From the NCBI RefSeq assembly GCF_029407905.1, contig NC_073625.1:168102240-168166239 (forward strand): a DNA stretch of 64,000 nucleotides, written 5' to 3'. Below the pieces are notes generated by a model. It saw only the letters and a list, made by a program, of their open reading frames with translations. It did no database searches and had not been told where the DNA came from. Below are positions 10,789 through 21,860 of this stretch, piece by piece. Within the stretch, counting starts at the first letter, position 1; every line of letters begins with the position of its first letter. The stretch comes from Bubalus kerabau (lineage: Eukaryota > Chordata > Mammalia > Artiodactyla > Bovidae). The position numbers were made by a program, and so were the translations under genes.

Positions 10789-10950
10789 TTAGAAATCCAT
10801 GCCCCTCCTGGTTCTGTAGTTGGTTATGTTGCACAGAAGTGGGACCCCTTTCTGCCTAAATTCACAATCCAAAATGCAAGCAAAGAAGATATTTTGAAAA
10901 TTGTTGGCCCTTGTGCAACATGCGGCTGTTTTGGCGATGTGGATTTTGAG
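10789..10950 (+). CDS. PLSCR5: PLSCR5 coding exon 5 (scramblase core)
   Basis: This phase 0-0 exon of 54 codons lies between the acceptor ttcctacag and the donor gtacga. It begins LEIHAPPGSVVGY, continues through QKWDPFLPKFTIQN and ends CGCFGDVDFE. These are hallmark strands of the Scramblase domain; GDVDFE is nearly invariant in the family. It has the same length as exon 6 (162 bp). No disabling change is visible, so the core is under coding constraint. Confidence 0.97.
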
Positions 10951-11453
10951 GTACGATTGACAAATGAAGGACTGTTTCACTTAGGTCCTGATTTTTTGCA
11001 ACATAATTCAATTTTTTAAATGTTCAACTCATGAAATATTTCTGAAATAAATTCAAAAAATAATATATTTGTGAAATAATGGAATAAGTAATATTGTACA
11101 TGCCCATAATAACTCATAATTTCAGAGACATAAGTTCAAGAATTTTTTTTTTAGAACATACTACAAAAATTTGATGTGTGTGAAATTATAGCACCTATGG
11201 TATAAAGCAAATATATTTAGTTTAGAATCACTGAAATCACATCTTCTTTCCTATATCCCTGGTGGTAACATATCCCAAATCTGATCTCAAGAGCACACTC
11301 CATTAAAATATCATTAATTTAAAAGCTATGTAAGTAAGACTTGCTAACTTCATTTTGTATAACAATCTATTCTCATATAAACATATGTGTGTAAATCAGA
11401 AAGCAGTAAGTACTTGCAAATTCAATGTGTAATATGAACTATCTTAACAGCTT
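10951..11453. other. PLSCR5 intron 5, no feature seen
   Basis: AT-rich, no recognised repeat. Confidence 0.4.
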
Positions 11454-11614
11454 TGTTCAGTTGCTAGGTGGTGTCCGATGCTTTGCGACCCCATGGACTG
11501 CAGCATGCCAGCCTTCCGTATCCTTCACGATCTCCCAGAGTTTGCTCAAATTCACATCCATTGAGTTGGTGATGCTATCTAACCATCTCATTCTCTGCTG
11601 CCCTCTTTTCCTTT
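11454..11614 (-). mobile_element. Old BovB 3' end, antisense
   Basis: Diverged BovB 3' terminus in reverse (ctttgcgaccccatggac, cagagtttgctcaaatt). The motif cttaacag just left (about 11443) and right (about 11618) is a probable target duplication. Its right half is the left arm of a large inverted repeat. Confidence 0.75.
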
Positions 11615-11984
11615 TCCTTAACAGTTTTTCCTAGAAATAAATCTTAGAGGAAATAGTCTTAAGTATGTACTCCTCAATTAGAAGGCTTATTTTTATTCTT
11701 TACTCTTAGGAAAGTTATGCCAAGAATTTTTGGAGTTATGACAGCCCATTTTGTAAAATGTACATTGTATTCTAGGTGAGTCGTGTTCCCTGAAATCCTG
11801 TAAACTTAATGTCCTATTACGATACACATGAATGAATAGAGTGAATAAACAAAAAAGAAATACATACTTTATTTCCTCTAAGATTTATTTCTAGGAAAAA
11901 CTGTTAAGGAAAAGGAAAAGAGGGCAGCAGAGAATGAGATGGTTAGATAGCATCACCAACTCAATGGATGTGAATTTGAGCAAA
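11541..11984. repeat. Inverted repeat, arms about 125 bp, spacer about 190 bp
   Basis: Left arm 11541-11669 and right arm 11861-11984 are reverse complements. They are identical over the inner ~113 bases (11541-11655 region), then have a 5-base gap and a further short match. The arm contains both BovB 3'-end sequence and single-copy flank (cctagaaataaatcttag), so it was made by copying this locus, not by two independent insertions. Confidence 0.93.
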
Positions 11985-14030
11985 ATATTATACAGTGGAA
12001 GTGAGAAATAGATTTAAGGGACTAGATCTGATAGATAGAGTGCCTGATGAACTATGGACTGAGGTTTGTGACATTGTGCAGGAGACAGGGATCAAGACCA
12101 TCCCCATGGAAAAGAAATGCAAAAAAGCAAAATGGCTGTCTGAGCAGGCCTTACAAATAGCTGTGAAAAGAAGAGAGGCAAAAGGCAAAGGAGAAAAGGA
12201 AAGATATAAGCATCTGAATGCAGAGTTCCAAAGAATAGCAAGAAGAGATAAAAAAAAAAAAAAAGCCTTCCTCAGTGATCAATGCAAAGAAATAGAGGAA
12301 AACAACAAAATGGGAAAGACTAGAGATCTCTTCATGAAAATTAGAGATACCAAGGGAACATTTCATGCAAAGATCGGCTCAATAAAGGACAGAAATGGTA
12401 TGGACCTAACAGAAGCAGAAGATATTAAGAAGACGTGGCAAGAATACCCAGAAGAACTGTACAAAAAAGATCTTCACGACCCAGATAATCACGATGGTAT
12501 GATCACTCACCTAGAGCCAGACATCCTGGAATATGAAGTCAAGTGGGCCTTAGAAAGCCTCACTACGAACAAAGCTAATGGAGGTGAAGGAATTCCAGTT
12601 GAGCTATTTCAAATCCTGAAAGATGATGCTGTGAAAGTGCTGCACTCAATATGCAAGCAAATTTGGAAAACTCAGCAGTGGCCACAGGACTGGAAAAGGT
12701 CAGTTTTCATTCCAATAAAGAAAGGCAATGCCAAAGAATGCTCAAACTACTGCACGATTGCACTCATCTCACATGCTAGTAAAGTACTGCTCAAAATTCT
12801 CCAAGCCAGGCTTCAGCAATATGTGAACCGTGAACTTCCAGATGTTCAAGCTGGTTTTAGAAAAGGCAGAGGAACCAGGGATCAAATTGCCAACGTACGC
12901 TGGATCATTGAAAAAGCAAGAGAGTTCCAGAAAAACGTCTATTTCTGCTTTATTGACTATGCCAAAGCCTTTGACTGTGTAGATCACAATAAACTGCAGA
13001 ATATTCTGAAAGAGTTGGGAATACCAGACCACCTGACCTGCCTCTTGAGAAACCTGTATGCAGGTCAGGAAGCAACAGTTAGAACTGGACATGGACCAAC
13101 AGACTGGTTCCAAATAGGAAAAGGAGTACGTCAAGACATATTGTCATCCTGCTTATTTAACTTCTATGCAGAGTACATCATGACAAACGCCTGGCTGGAA
13201 GAAGCACAAGCTGGAATCAAGATTGCTGGGAGAAATATCAATAACCTCAGATATGCAGATTATACCATCCTTATGGCAGAAAGTGAAGAGGAACTAAAAA
13301 GCCTCTTGATGAAAGTGAAAGAGGAGAGTGAAAAAGTTGGCTTAATGCTCAATATTCAGAAAACATAGATCATGGCATCCAGTCCCATCACTTCATGGGA
13401 AATAGATGGGGAAACAGTGGAAACAGTGGCAGACTTTATTTTTTTGGGAAACAAAATCACTGCAGATGGTGATTGCAGCCATGAAATTAAAAGGTGCTTA
13501 CTCCTTGGAAGGAAAGTTTTGACCAACCTAGATAGCATATTAAAAAGCAGAGACATTACTTTGCCCACAAAGGTCTGTCTAGTCAAAGCTATGGTTTTTC
13601 CTGTGGTCATGTATGGATGTGAGAGTTGCACTGTTAAGAAAGCTGAGCGCCAAAGAATTGATGCTTTTGAACTGTGGTGTTGGAGAAGACTCTTGAGAGT
13701 CCCTTGGACTGCAAGGAGATCCAACCAGTCCATTCTAAAGGAGATCAGCCCTGGGTGTTCTTTGGAAGGAATGATGCTAAAGCTGAAACTCCAGTACTTT
13801 GGCCACCTCATACGACGAGCTGACTCATTGAAAAAGACTCTAATTCTTGGAGGGAATGGGGGCAGGAGGAGAAGGGGACGATAGAGGATGAGATGGCTGA
13901 TGGCATCACCAACTCAATGGACGTGAGTCTGGGTGAACTCCGGGAGTTGGTGATGGACAGGGAGGCCTGGCGTGCTGCAGTTCATGGGGTTGCAAAGAGT
14001 TGAACACGACTGAACGACTGAACTGAACTA
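11985..14030 (+). mobile_element. BovB LINE with near-intact RT (5'-truncated)
   Basis: One frame runs 11995-13884 with a single internal stop, TAG at 13366-13368 (consensus Lys codon, as I recall it). It encodes the linker (VRNRFKGLDLIDRVPDELW) and RT motifs (SVFIPIKKGNAKECSNYCTI, VQAGFRKGRGTRDQIA, FIDYAKAFDCVDH), then the C-terminal domain (ELWCWRRLLRVPW). The catalytic YADD is changed to YADY (13252-13263), and GVRQGCILSPC is reduced to GVRQDILSSC. The endonuclease is missing. A frameshift follows 13884, then the (ACTGA)n tail. An inactive copy inside PLSCR5 intron 5, same strand. Confidence 0.95.
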
Positions 14031-14052
14031 AGAGTTTTAATATTTATGGTAT

Positions 14053-14259
14053 TGTTTTTTAGTCGCTAAGTCATGTCTTACTCTTTGGCAAACCCATTGA
14101 CTGTAGCTTGTCAGGCTCCTCTATCCATGGGATTCTCCACTCAAGAATACTGGAGTGGGTTACCATTTCCTTTTTCAGTGGATCTTCCTGACCCAGGGAT
14201 CAAACCACATTTCCTGCATTGGCAGGTGGATTCTTTACCAGTAAGCCACCATAAATCCC
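14053..14259 (-). mobile_element. Bov-tA SINE, antisense, 11 bp target duplication
   Basis: Full SINE in reverse between exact atttatggtat copies at 14042-14052 and 14260-14270. It inserted just beyond the BovB tail. Confidence 0.92.
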
Positions 14260-14586
14260 ATTTATGGTATACAGATGACCTAAGTAACCCCCTTTATTTT
14301 CTTTCTACTTCCACACAGAAAGTGAAAGTTTATATCACTTTAAGCCTTTGAATGAGAAACAGGGCAAGCAAATGAATAGTGGATAGTTTAATTCTAGATT
14401 CCTTCTAGTTGAAAAGAACTATAGACTTTTTCATATGAAATTATTAGTCTGAATTTATGTGGTACATTAGCCCAGAGAAGTTTTTCAAATGAAAAATAGG
14501 ACTTAGGTTAGTTATAAAGGAATGACCTTGTAAATGTCTGAGTATAACATAAAAATGAAATTAAGCAATGACTTGTAATATCTTCA

Positions 14587-15610
14587 AGAGATGGGAAAAG
14601 CAGGCCACCTGACCTGCCTCCTGAGAAATCTGTGTGCAGGTCAAGAAACAACAGTTAGAACTGAAAATGGAACCACAGACTGGTTCCAAATCAGGAAAGG
14701 AGTATGTCAAGGCTATATATTGTCACCCTACTTATTTAACTTATATGCAGAGTACATCATGAGAAATGCTGGAATGGATAAAGCACAAGCTGGAATCTAG
14801 ATTGCTGGAAAAAATATCAATAACCTCAGATACACAGATGACACCACCCTTATGGCAGAAAGTGAAGAACTAAAGAGCCTCTTAATGAAAGTGAAAGAGG
14901 AGAGTGAAAAAGTTGGCTTAAAACTCAACATTCAGAAAACTAAGATCATGGCATCTGGTCCCATCACTTCATGGCAAATAGATGGGGAAACAATGGAAAC
15001 AGTGGCAGATTTTATTTTGGGGGGCTCCAAAATCACCGCAGATGGTGATTGCAGCCATGAAATTAAAAGACGCTTGCTCCTTGGAAATAAAACTTATGAC
15101 CAACCTAGACAGCATATTAAAAAGCAGAGACATTACTTGGCCAACAAAGGTCCATCTAGTCAAAGCTATGGCTTTTCCAGTAGTCATGTATGGATGTGAG
15201 GCTTGGACTATAAAGAAAGCTGAGCACCAAAGAATTGATGCTTTTGAACTGTGGTGTTGGAGAAGACTCTTGAGAATCCCTTGGACTGCAAGGAGATCCA
15301 ACCAGTAAATCCTAAAGGAAATCAGTCCTGAATATTTGCTGGAAGGACTTATGCTGAAGCTGAAACTCCAATACTTTGGCCACCTGATGCCAATAACTGA
15401 CTTATTGGAAAAGACCCTGATGCTGGGAAAGATTGAAGGCGGGAGGAGAAGGGGATGACAGAGGAGGAGATGGTTGGATGGCATCACTGACTCAATGGAC
15501 GTGAGTTTGAGTAAACTCCAGGAGTTGGTGATGGACAGGGAGGCCTGGCATGCTGCAGTCCATGGGGTCACAAAGAGTCAGACACAACTGAGTGACTGAA
15601 GTGAACTGAT
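14587..15610 (+). mobile_element. BovB LINE, 5'-truncated
   Basis: Begins in the RT (HLTCLLRNLCAGQETTVRTE), with YTDDTTLMAE in place of YADD around 14830, and runs through the C-terminal domain to a gagtgactgaagtgaactga tail. Frame breaks near 14800 and 14830 and several stops make it non-functional. Minus-strand ORF 14969-15571 is a shadow. Confidence 0.9.
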
Positions 15611-16137
15611 AATATTTAAGCAAATCAGTAATTATAAAATCTTAGCAATAAAAAAATAAATTATACTTGGAAATTAATTTTATCTAAAAATTTCCTCTAA
15701 TATCTTTCTCAAAAATATTTTCTTTCTTTGTTTCTTTTTTTTTTTTTTTGCATGAAGAATTCAGATTTAAAATATGGACTTCAGATAGAAGGATTATCAT
15801 CATGGTTAGACTATGTAATTGAAACTATGTACCTGCTGCCATCTTGTGGCAGTCTGGCCTTAATTACTTATTGCAGTTAAATTCTCAATCTGCATACATA
15901 AAGGAGAAAAAAAGAGATTATGATGGTTAAAAAAATGTCAGAAAAACAAAATTCCTGAATAACAAACTGGAAACTTAAATTTACAAACCTAAGATTATAT
16001 AAAGGAATGAGTGCCATTGAATTGTCTTTTAAAGATGATGAATAAAATTATTCTTATGTCTCATGAAGTAAACATGGAAAAATGTAAAATCATAGGTTTC
16101 ACCTTCAAATTTACAGCCTCTTATTTTCTTTTCAAAG
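15611..16137. other. End of PLSCR5 intron 5, no feature seen
   Basis: Contains a T-rich tract near 15735; otherwise no repeat or gene recognised. Confidence 0.4.
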
Positions 16138-16299
16138 GTGAAGACCATTAATGAAAAGCTTACAATTGGAAAGATTTCCAAGTACTGGTCAGGCTTTGTG
16201 AATGATGTTTTCACCAATGCTGACAACTTTGGGATTCACGTTCCTGCGGATCTCGATGTGACAGTCAAAGCAGCCATGATTGGTGCTTGCTTTCTCTTT
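16138..16299 (+). CDS. PLSCR5: PLSCR5 coding exon 6 (NLS-like segment, Ca loop, start of C-terminal helix)
   Basis: This phase 0-0 exon of 54 codons begins VKTINEKLTIGKISKYWSGF after tttcaaag and ends GACFLF before gtaagt. GKISKYWSGF aligns with the non-classical nuclear localisation segment of PLSCR1. NADNFGIHVPAD aligns with the EF-hand-like Ca2+ loop; its first position is Asn where PLSCR1 has Asp, while the Asp residues at loop positions 3 and 12 are kept. KAAMIGACFLF begins the single C-terminal hydrophobic segment thought to insert into membrane. No disabling mutation is present. Confidence 0.97.
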
Positions 16300-17584
16300 G
16301 TAAGTGTGGTCTTAAAGATTGAGGTGGTTTATTTCTTTCCTTTTCACTTTCAGTTATTATAGAGCCATCCCGTTTCACATAGTTTTTACCCCACAGAGTC
16401 AGTTTTATACACGGAAGGCTAGTTTGTGGCCAACAGTGTTTAGAAGTCAGAATGTAACAGCCTGCATTCACATTGGGTAGCCTTTCTTCAGTGGCCCTCA
16501 AACCCCCTCTTCTCAAGGATGGATTCCCTATCTACATCCTACTCATCATTTCTCAATATTTGAGTTAGCCTTCTCTTTCGACTTTTTCTTATTTTCACTT
16601 CCAGTGAAAAATATGTAAACACAAATAATCACATTATTTATCCTGGGTAAGGTTCAGGGCTGTTTAATTGCTTACCAAGGAGTCATGTGATATTCAAAAT
16701 GTGAAAAGTGCAGTTTTCTTGCCCTTCCAATAAGTACACAGGTACGTGAGTAAACAGAGATGAGTTAATATGTAGCAGTTTCTATTATTACAAAGATATA
16801 ATGTCTTTGTCTTCTCAATTTAACAATTTCATCAAAAACATTTTCTTCTATATTGGTGATGAAAGAATAGAAGTCAAGTAATACTTGTGCCAAACTCTGA
16901 CCTGATTTTCTCTGTTCCCCACTTTCCTTCTAATTTTTCCCTCATTGCTTACCTTTTTCAGCTCTTGTACTCACAAAAGTTCATGGAATTTTAAAGTAAA
17001 CCTTCATTCTTCCTCTCATGTTATTCTTCAAGGCTTTAGGATCTTAAATCTTATGGTTATGTTAATATGTGCTACTGTGGGCAAAAAAAGTAGTCCTATT
17101 TACTTAGGCTCTTCTAGAGACACTTGAGAGTTATATTAACTAAAAATAATTCCTTGGTGATGCCATTCATAGATACTTAGAGTTTAATTAAAAATAAATA
17201 TAGTAGCATTTTTTCTGACAGCAGCTTTAGAGAAATTATTTTAACTTATTGATTCCCTATCATGGGTACAGGTAGAATTAATATCAATACACAGAGTGCT
17301 AGGCTTTTATACTAAGTTGTCTCTTACTCCATTTTCATCTATAAATGTAACCAAGTCCAGTCAATCTTTCCTGTCACCACATACTTTTTCATTTTTCCAT
17401 TCTCCTTATCTGTTTAGCAAGGCTTTTAATTTGTCACTTCCTACTCCCTTCTATTTTTTGACCATTCTGTATTTTGACACCAAACATACCGTGCACATAA
17501 ACATACTCCCACCCTTTTCCCAAAACCTTAATTTGGTCTTCTGGTTAGTCTCCTTATTTAATGTTTATATTAAAAATATATTAC
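16300..17584. other. PLSCR5 intron 6, unannotated part
   Basis: No credible gene. ORFs of about 60-106 codons here show no family features or codon constraint that I can see. Confidence 0.4.
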
Positions 17585-17598
17585 CTTTAATCTGCCCT

Positions 17599-17814
17599 GC
17601 TGCTGCTGCTATTTAGTTGCTAAATTATGTCCAACTCTTTTGCATCCACATGGGCTATAGCCCACCAGGCTCCTCTGTCCATGGGATTTCCCAGGCAAGA
17701 ATACTGGAGTGGGTTGCAATTTTCTTCTCCAGGGGATCTTCCTGAACAAAAAATCAAACTTGTGTCTCCTGCTTGGCAGGAGGGTTCTTTACCACACTGA
17801 GCCACCAAGGAAGA
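17599..17814 (-). mobile_element. Bov-tA SINE, antisense, 14 bp target duplication
   Basis: Starts with a short (CTG)n tract and ends with the tRNA head in reverse. Exact ctttaatctgccct copies lie at 17585-17598 and 17815-17828. Confidence 0.93.
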
Positions 17815-17903
17815 CTTTAATCTGCCCTACATATATATTTTATGTATTAATAACAAGCTAATGGCAAAAATGTCAACAATTCCCTATGACTAGAGCACTG
17901 ATT

Positions 17904-19324
17904 TGATTTAGGTCATACCTGAATGGTCTAGTGGTTTTCCCTACTTTCTTCAATTTCAGTCTGAATTTGGCAATAAGGAGCTCATGATCTGAGCCACAGT
18001 CAGCTCCCGGTCTTGTTTTTGCTGACTGTATAGAGATTCTCCATCTTTGGCTGCAAAGAATATAATCAATGTGATTTCGGTGTTGACCATCTGGTGATGT
18101 CCATGTGTAGAGTCTTCTCTTGTGTTGTTGGAGGAGGGTGTTTGCTATGACCAGTGCGTTCTCTTGGCAAAACTCTATTAGCCTTTGCCCTGCTTCATTC
18201 CGTATTTCAAGGCCAAATTTGCCTGTTACTCCAGGTGTTTCTTGACTTCCTACTTTTGCATTCCAGTCCCCTATAATGAAAAGGACATCTTTTTTGGGTG
18301 TTAGTTCTAAAAGGTCTTATAGGTCTTTATAGAACTGTTCAAATTCAGCTTCTTCAGCGTTACTGGTTGGGGCAAAACATAGACTTGGATTACTGTGATA
18401 TTGAATGGTTCACTTTGAAAACAGAGATCATTCTGTCATTTTTGAGATTGCATCCAAGTACTGCATTTTGGACTCTTTTGTTGACCACGATGACTACTCC
18501 ATTTCTTCTAAGGGATTCCTGCCCACAGTAGTAGATATAATGGTCATCTGAGCTAAATTCACCCATTCCAGTCCATTTTAGTTTGCTGATTCCTAGAATG
18601 TTGACGTTCACTCTTGCCATCTTCTGTTTGACCACTTCCAATTTGCCTTTATTCATGGACCTGAAATGGGAAATAGATGGGGAAACAGTGGAAACAGTGG
18701 CAGACTTTATTTTTTTGGGCTCCAAAATCACTGCAGATGGTGACTGCAGCCATGAAATTAAAAGACGCTTACTCCTTGGAAGGAAAGTTATGACCAACCT
18801 AGATAGCATACTCAAAAGCAGAGACATTACTTTGCCAACAAAGGTCCGTCTAGTCAAGGCTATGGTTTTTCCAATGGTCATGTATGGATATGAGGGTTGG
18901 ATTGTGAAGAAAGCTGAGCACTGAAGAACTGATGCTTTTGAACTGTGGTGTTGGAGAAGACTGTTGAGAGTCCCTTGGATTGCAAGGAAATCCAACCAGT
19001 CCATTCTAAAGGAGATCAGCCCTGGGTGTTCTTTGGAAGGAATGATGCTAAGGCTGAAACTCCAGTACTTTGGCCACCTCATGTGAAGAGTTGACTCATT
19101 GGAAAAGACTCTGATGCTGGGAGGGATTGGGAGGAGGAGGAGAAGGGGATGAGGATGAGTGAGGTGGATGAGGTGAGGATGAGGTGGCTGGATGGCATCA
19201 CTGACTCAGTGGACGTGAGTCTGAGTGAACTCCGGGAGTTGGTGATGGACAGGGAGACCTGGCGTGCTGCCATTCACGGGGTGGCCAAGAGTCGGACACG
19301 ACTGAACGACTGAACTGAACTGAT
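17904..19324 (+). mobile_element. BovB LINE with 5' inversion (twin-priming structure)
   Basis: 17904-18664 is antisense BovB, from the endonuclease/RT linker (left) back to the start of the endonuclease (NVRSMN-type region, right). At about 18664 it joins 18665-19324, which is sense BovB from the RT C-terminal domain to the (ACTGA)n tail. The middle, including the RT core, is absent. Matching agcactgatt at 17894-17903 and 19325-19334 brackets the whole composite, so both halves arrived as one event. The order and polarity are those expected when a second primer starts reverse transcription internally. Confidence 0.92.
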
Positions 19325-19496
19325 AGCACTGATTGAAGTAACACCCCAATTATCTGAAAATATAACTTTTTTACTCCAGGGTCTGATAGAGAAACATACT
19401 TACTGAGACTATCAGGCAGCATTCCATCCATTGCTTTTCTTTTCCTTTTTACCATAATATTATAAAATATTTGCACTTTGCTGTTGGTCAATATTG

Positions 19497-19610
19497 AAGA
19501 AGGAAATGGCAACCCACTCCAGTATTCTTGCCTGAATTCCATGGACAAAGGAGCCTGGCAGGCTACAGTCCATGGGGTCACAAAGAGTCAGACATAACTG
19601 AATGACTATC
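19497..19610 (+). mobile_element. 5'-truncated Bov-A/Bov-tA SINE
   Basis: SINE body from aaggaaatggcaacccactc to a degenerate cataactgaatgac end; the tRNA head is missing. Confidence 0.8.
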
Positions 19611-19800
19611 ACTCACCCTTGGCCAATATAGCTTTTAAAACAATTTGTCACCAAGAATTATGTTTTTAATTTGTAAATGCTGTCTCCATTTTATTACCTT
19701 GTGGGCAGAAATCTTTAGAAAGTTGCTGGTGGGAGGATATTCCCTGATCCAAACAGCAAAAGTCACACGTATTCACAAGTAATTTGGTCTTTTGTTTGAG

Positions 19801-20086
19801 ACTGCTGCTTCTGCTGCTGCTAAGTTGCTTAAGTCGTGTCTGATTCTGTGTGACCCCATAGATGGCAGCCCACCAGGCTCCCCCATCCCTGGGATTCTCC
19901 AGGCAAGAACACTGGAGTGGGTTGCCATTTCCTTCTCCAATGCATGAAAGTGAAAAGTGAAAGTGAAGTTGCTCAGTTGTGTCTGACTCCTAGCAACCCC
20001 ATGGACTGCAGCCCACCAGGCTCCTCCATCCATGGGATTTTCCAGGCAAGAGTATTGGTGTGGGTTGCCATTGCCTTCTCCGTTCC
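19801..20086 (-). mobile_element. Bov-A2 SINE, antisense (two monomers)
   Basis: Two BovB-derived Bov-A units in tandem in reverse, separated by the gaaagtgaaaagtgaaagtg linker, with a (CTG)n-type start at 19803-19822. It sits just upstream of PLSCR5 exon 7, about 200 bases before its acceptor. Confidence 0.92.
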
Positions 20087-20291
20087 AGGTTACTTAAACT
20101 CTGCTAATTAGATATGTGAGTGTCATGAAGCTTAAAACTTTCTGATTTTTCTCCTCCTGATAAATCACATGTTCCTGGAACACCACAGGGAAACATAATT
20201 GCCTTATATAATCAAAGCTTCCATGTAAGACTCTTGATCTTAATTGTTGGTTTTTTGTCAATTCACTCATATTCCATTTATTTATTTGTAG

Positions 20292-20330
20292 GATTTTATG
20301 TTCTTTGAACATTCACTGGCTGGATTATAA
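20292..20330 (+). CDS. PLSCR5: PLSCR5 terminal coding exon 7 and stop
   Basis: After the acceptor tatttgtag, twelve codons DFMFFEHSLAGL are followed by TAA. Joined in phase 0 to exon 6 this gives a continuous hydrophobic stretch (CFLFDFMFFE) and the short C-terminal tail typical of PLSCR5, unlike the longer charged tail of PLSCR1. The exon sits about 4 kb past exon 6, beyond a BovB insertion and a Bov-A2 SINE in intron 6. Confidence 0.93.
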   Translation, partial: DFMFFEHSLAGL

Positions 20331-21715
20331 CAAGCAAGATGACAAAAACAATAAAATATGCAGAATGTATTTCAGTAAGTAAAAGGCAAGTTTAAATGAT
20401 CTCTTTCCCTTTGAAGAGGTCTATATTTGACGCTGTCTAATTCTTTTTCATTTTCTTTTAGAAATCCCCTGGGCTCTGGATTTCATTTCTGAATGGTTTG
20501 ACTATTGGCTTTTTTCTTTTTTTGTAACAAAATGTTAATTACTATATTTATTAAAGCATAATGTAATGAAGCAATTATCTGCTTGTGAATGCATGATAAC
20601 TAAAGACAAGATGACTGACCGTAGCACAGTGGTGCTTTGAGAGATTACCATTCTTTCTTTTTATCCTTTTGAAGTTATTGCATGGTAAGCATGAAAGATG
20701 AGAGCTAAGGCTTGCAGCATCACTGATGAAAATTCAATGTTTAGAGAGCACTTTGAAGTTTTTCTGGTAGAAGGACTGGTTACTAATCAAAAGGACAGGG
20801 TTTCTAAAGTATTTTTTCATAAGCAGTCTTTTCTGCTTTGTTTATTAATCTTCTTATAGTAGAGAGACATTTTTACATTATAATGAAAAAGCTAAAAGTT
20901 GGGTAAATAATAGGTTTAAAGATGAGACAGCAGATGAAATCAATTTGTTCTAGTGGCAAAAGGCACAGTTACATTCCATAAAAAAGGTAATATTTACAAA
21001 TCAAAGTATGCTTTACATACATTTATGTGCTAGGGATATAAATAAGCATATTAATAAACTTCTAAGCTAGTAAAAGCAGTGGTACAGAGCAGGAACTTTA
21101 TCTATTTGCAGTAAAAGCTCAGTCAAAAAAGGAATCTAAGGCTCTGAAAAATAAACAGCCTCAGGCCTTAAGAACAAGCAAACAAAAACTAACAAAGCCT
21201 TACTACATGAAGCAAATACAGAAGTCAGGAAACACAGCCAATTCAATTAATACCTTCCATTTTAATGTTTTGAGTCTTCCAGACTTCTAGTCTAGTTGTC
21301 CATACATTTCCAAAGCCCATAAAAAAGGGAAAATTTCTTTTTATGAATGTAACAGTCCTTCTCCCTTTCTCAAAAAGAGGACAAATTTTGTTCTAAGCAA
21401 AACATCATGTAAACTCTACTTTATAATTATGCAAATACGATCCAAATTTCTATCTACATATAAAGGTGTTTAGGGAAATTCTAGATAACACCCCACTTAA
21501 TAAAGAGATGTGTTCCAAGCATCTGTTACTAAGTTAGTTGTTTGGAATCTGTCATCTAGATATAACATTGTATATGGTAGTTAAGTTCCCTAAATAACCC
21601 ACACATTATCTATTTAGCTCTGGGTTCTGGATTAAGAGTTTTAGGTCGTGTAAGATGGAAAGAAAAAGAGTCTCTTCCATTTTCTGGTTCAGTTTCCTTT
21701 AGCATTCATCGTTCT
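20331..21715. other. 3' flank of PLSCR5 (3'UTR plus intergenic)
   Basis: AT-rich sequence with no ORF or recognised repeat. Part of it should be the PLSCR5 3'UTR, but its end cannot be fixed. Confidence 0.4.
20350..20355 (+). promoter_or_regulatory. Candidate poly(A) signal AATAAA for PLSCR5
   Basis: AATAAA starts 20 bases after the stop codon. If used it would leave a very short 3'UTR. An ATTAAA at 20550-20555 is an alternative. The sequence alone does not decide between them, and a more distal site is possible. Confidence 0.3.
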
Positions 21716-21766
21716 TATTGTTGTTGTTCAGTTGTTCAGTCATGTCCAACATTTTGTGACCCCATG
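21716..21766 (-). mobile_element. Short SINE/BovB 3'-end fragment
   Basis: About 50 bases: a tgttgttg start, then gttcagtcatgtccaac and gtgaccccatg. It is a trace of an old element. Confidence 0.6.
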
Positions 21767-21860
21767 CTACTTTACCTGAGTCTTCCTCCCAAACCCAAAG
21801 GGCATACAGGAACTATGTATTTGCCTCAAGCCAGCATCAGTGACCAACTTGTGAGGAAGA

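Noticed and set aside
11700..11780. Possible extra PLSCR5 exon between exons 5 and 6
   Set aside because: There is no acceptor/donor pair in phase and no scramblase-like peptide; exons 5 and 6 already join directly.
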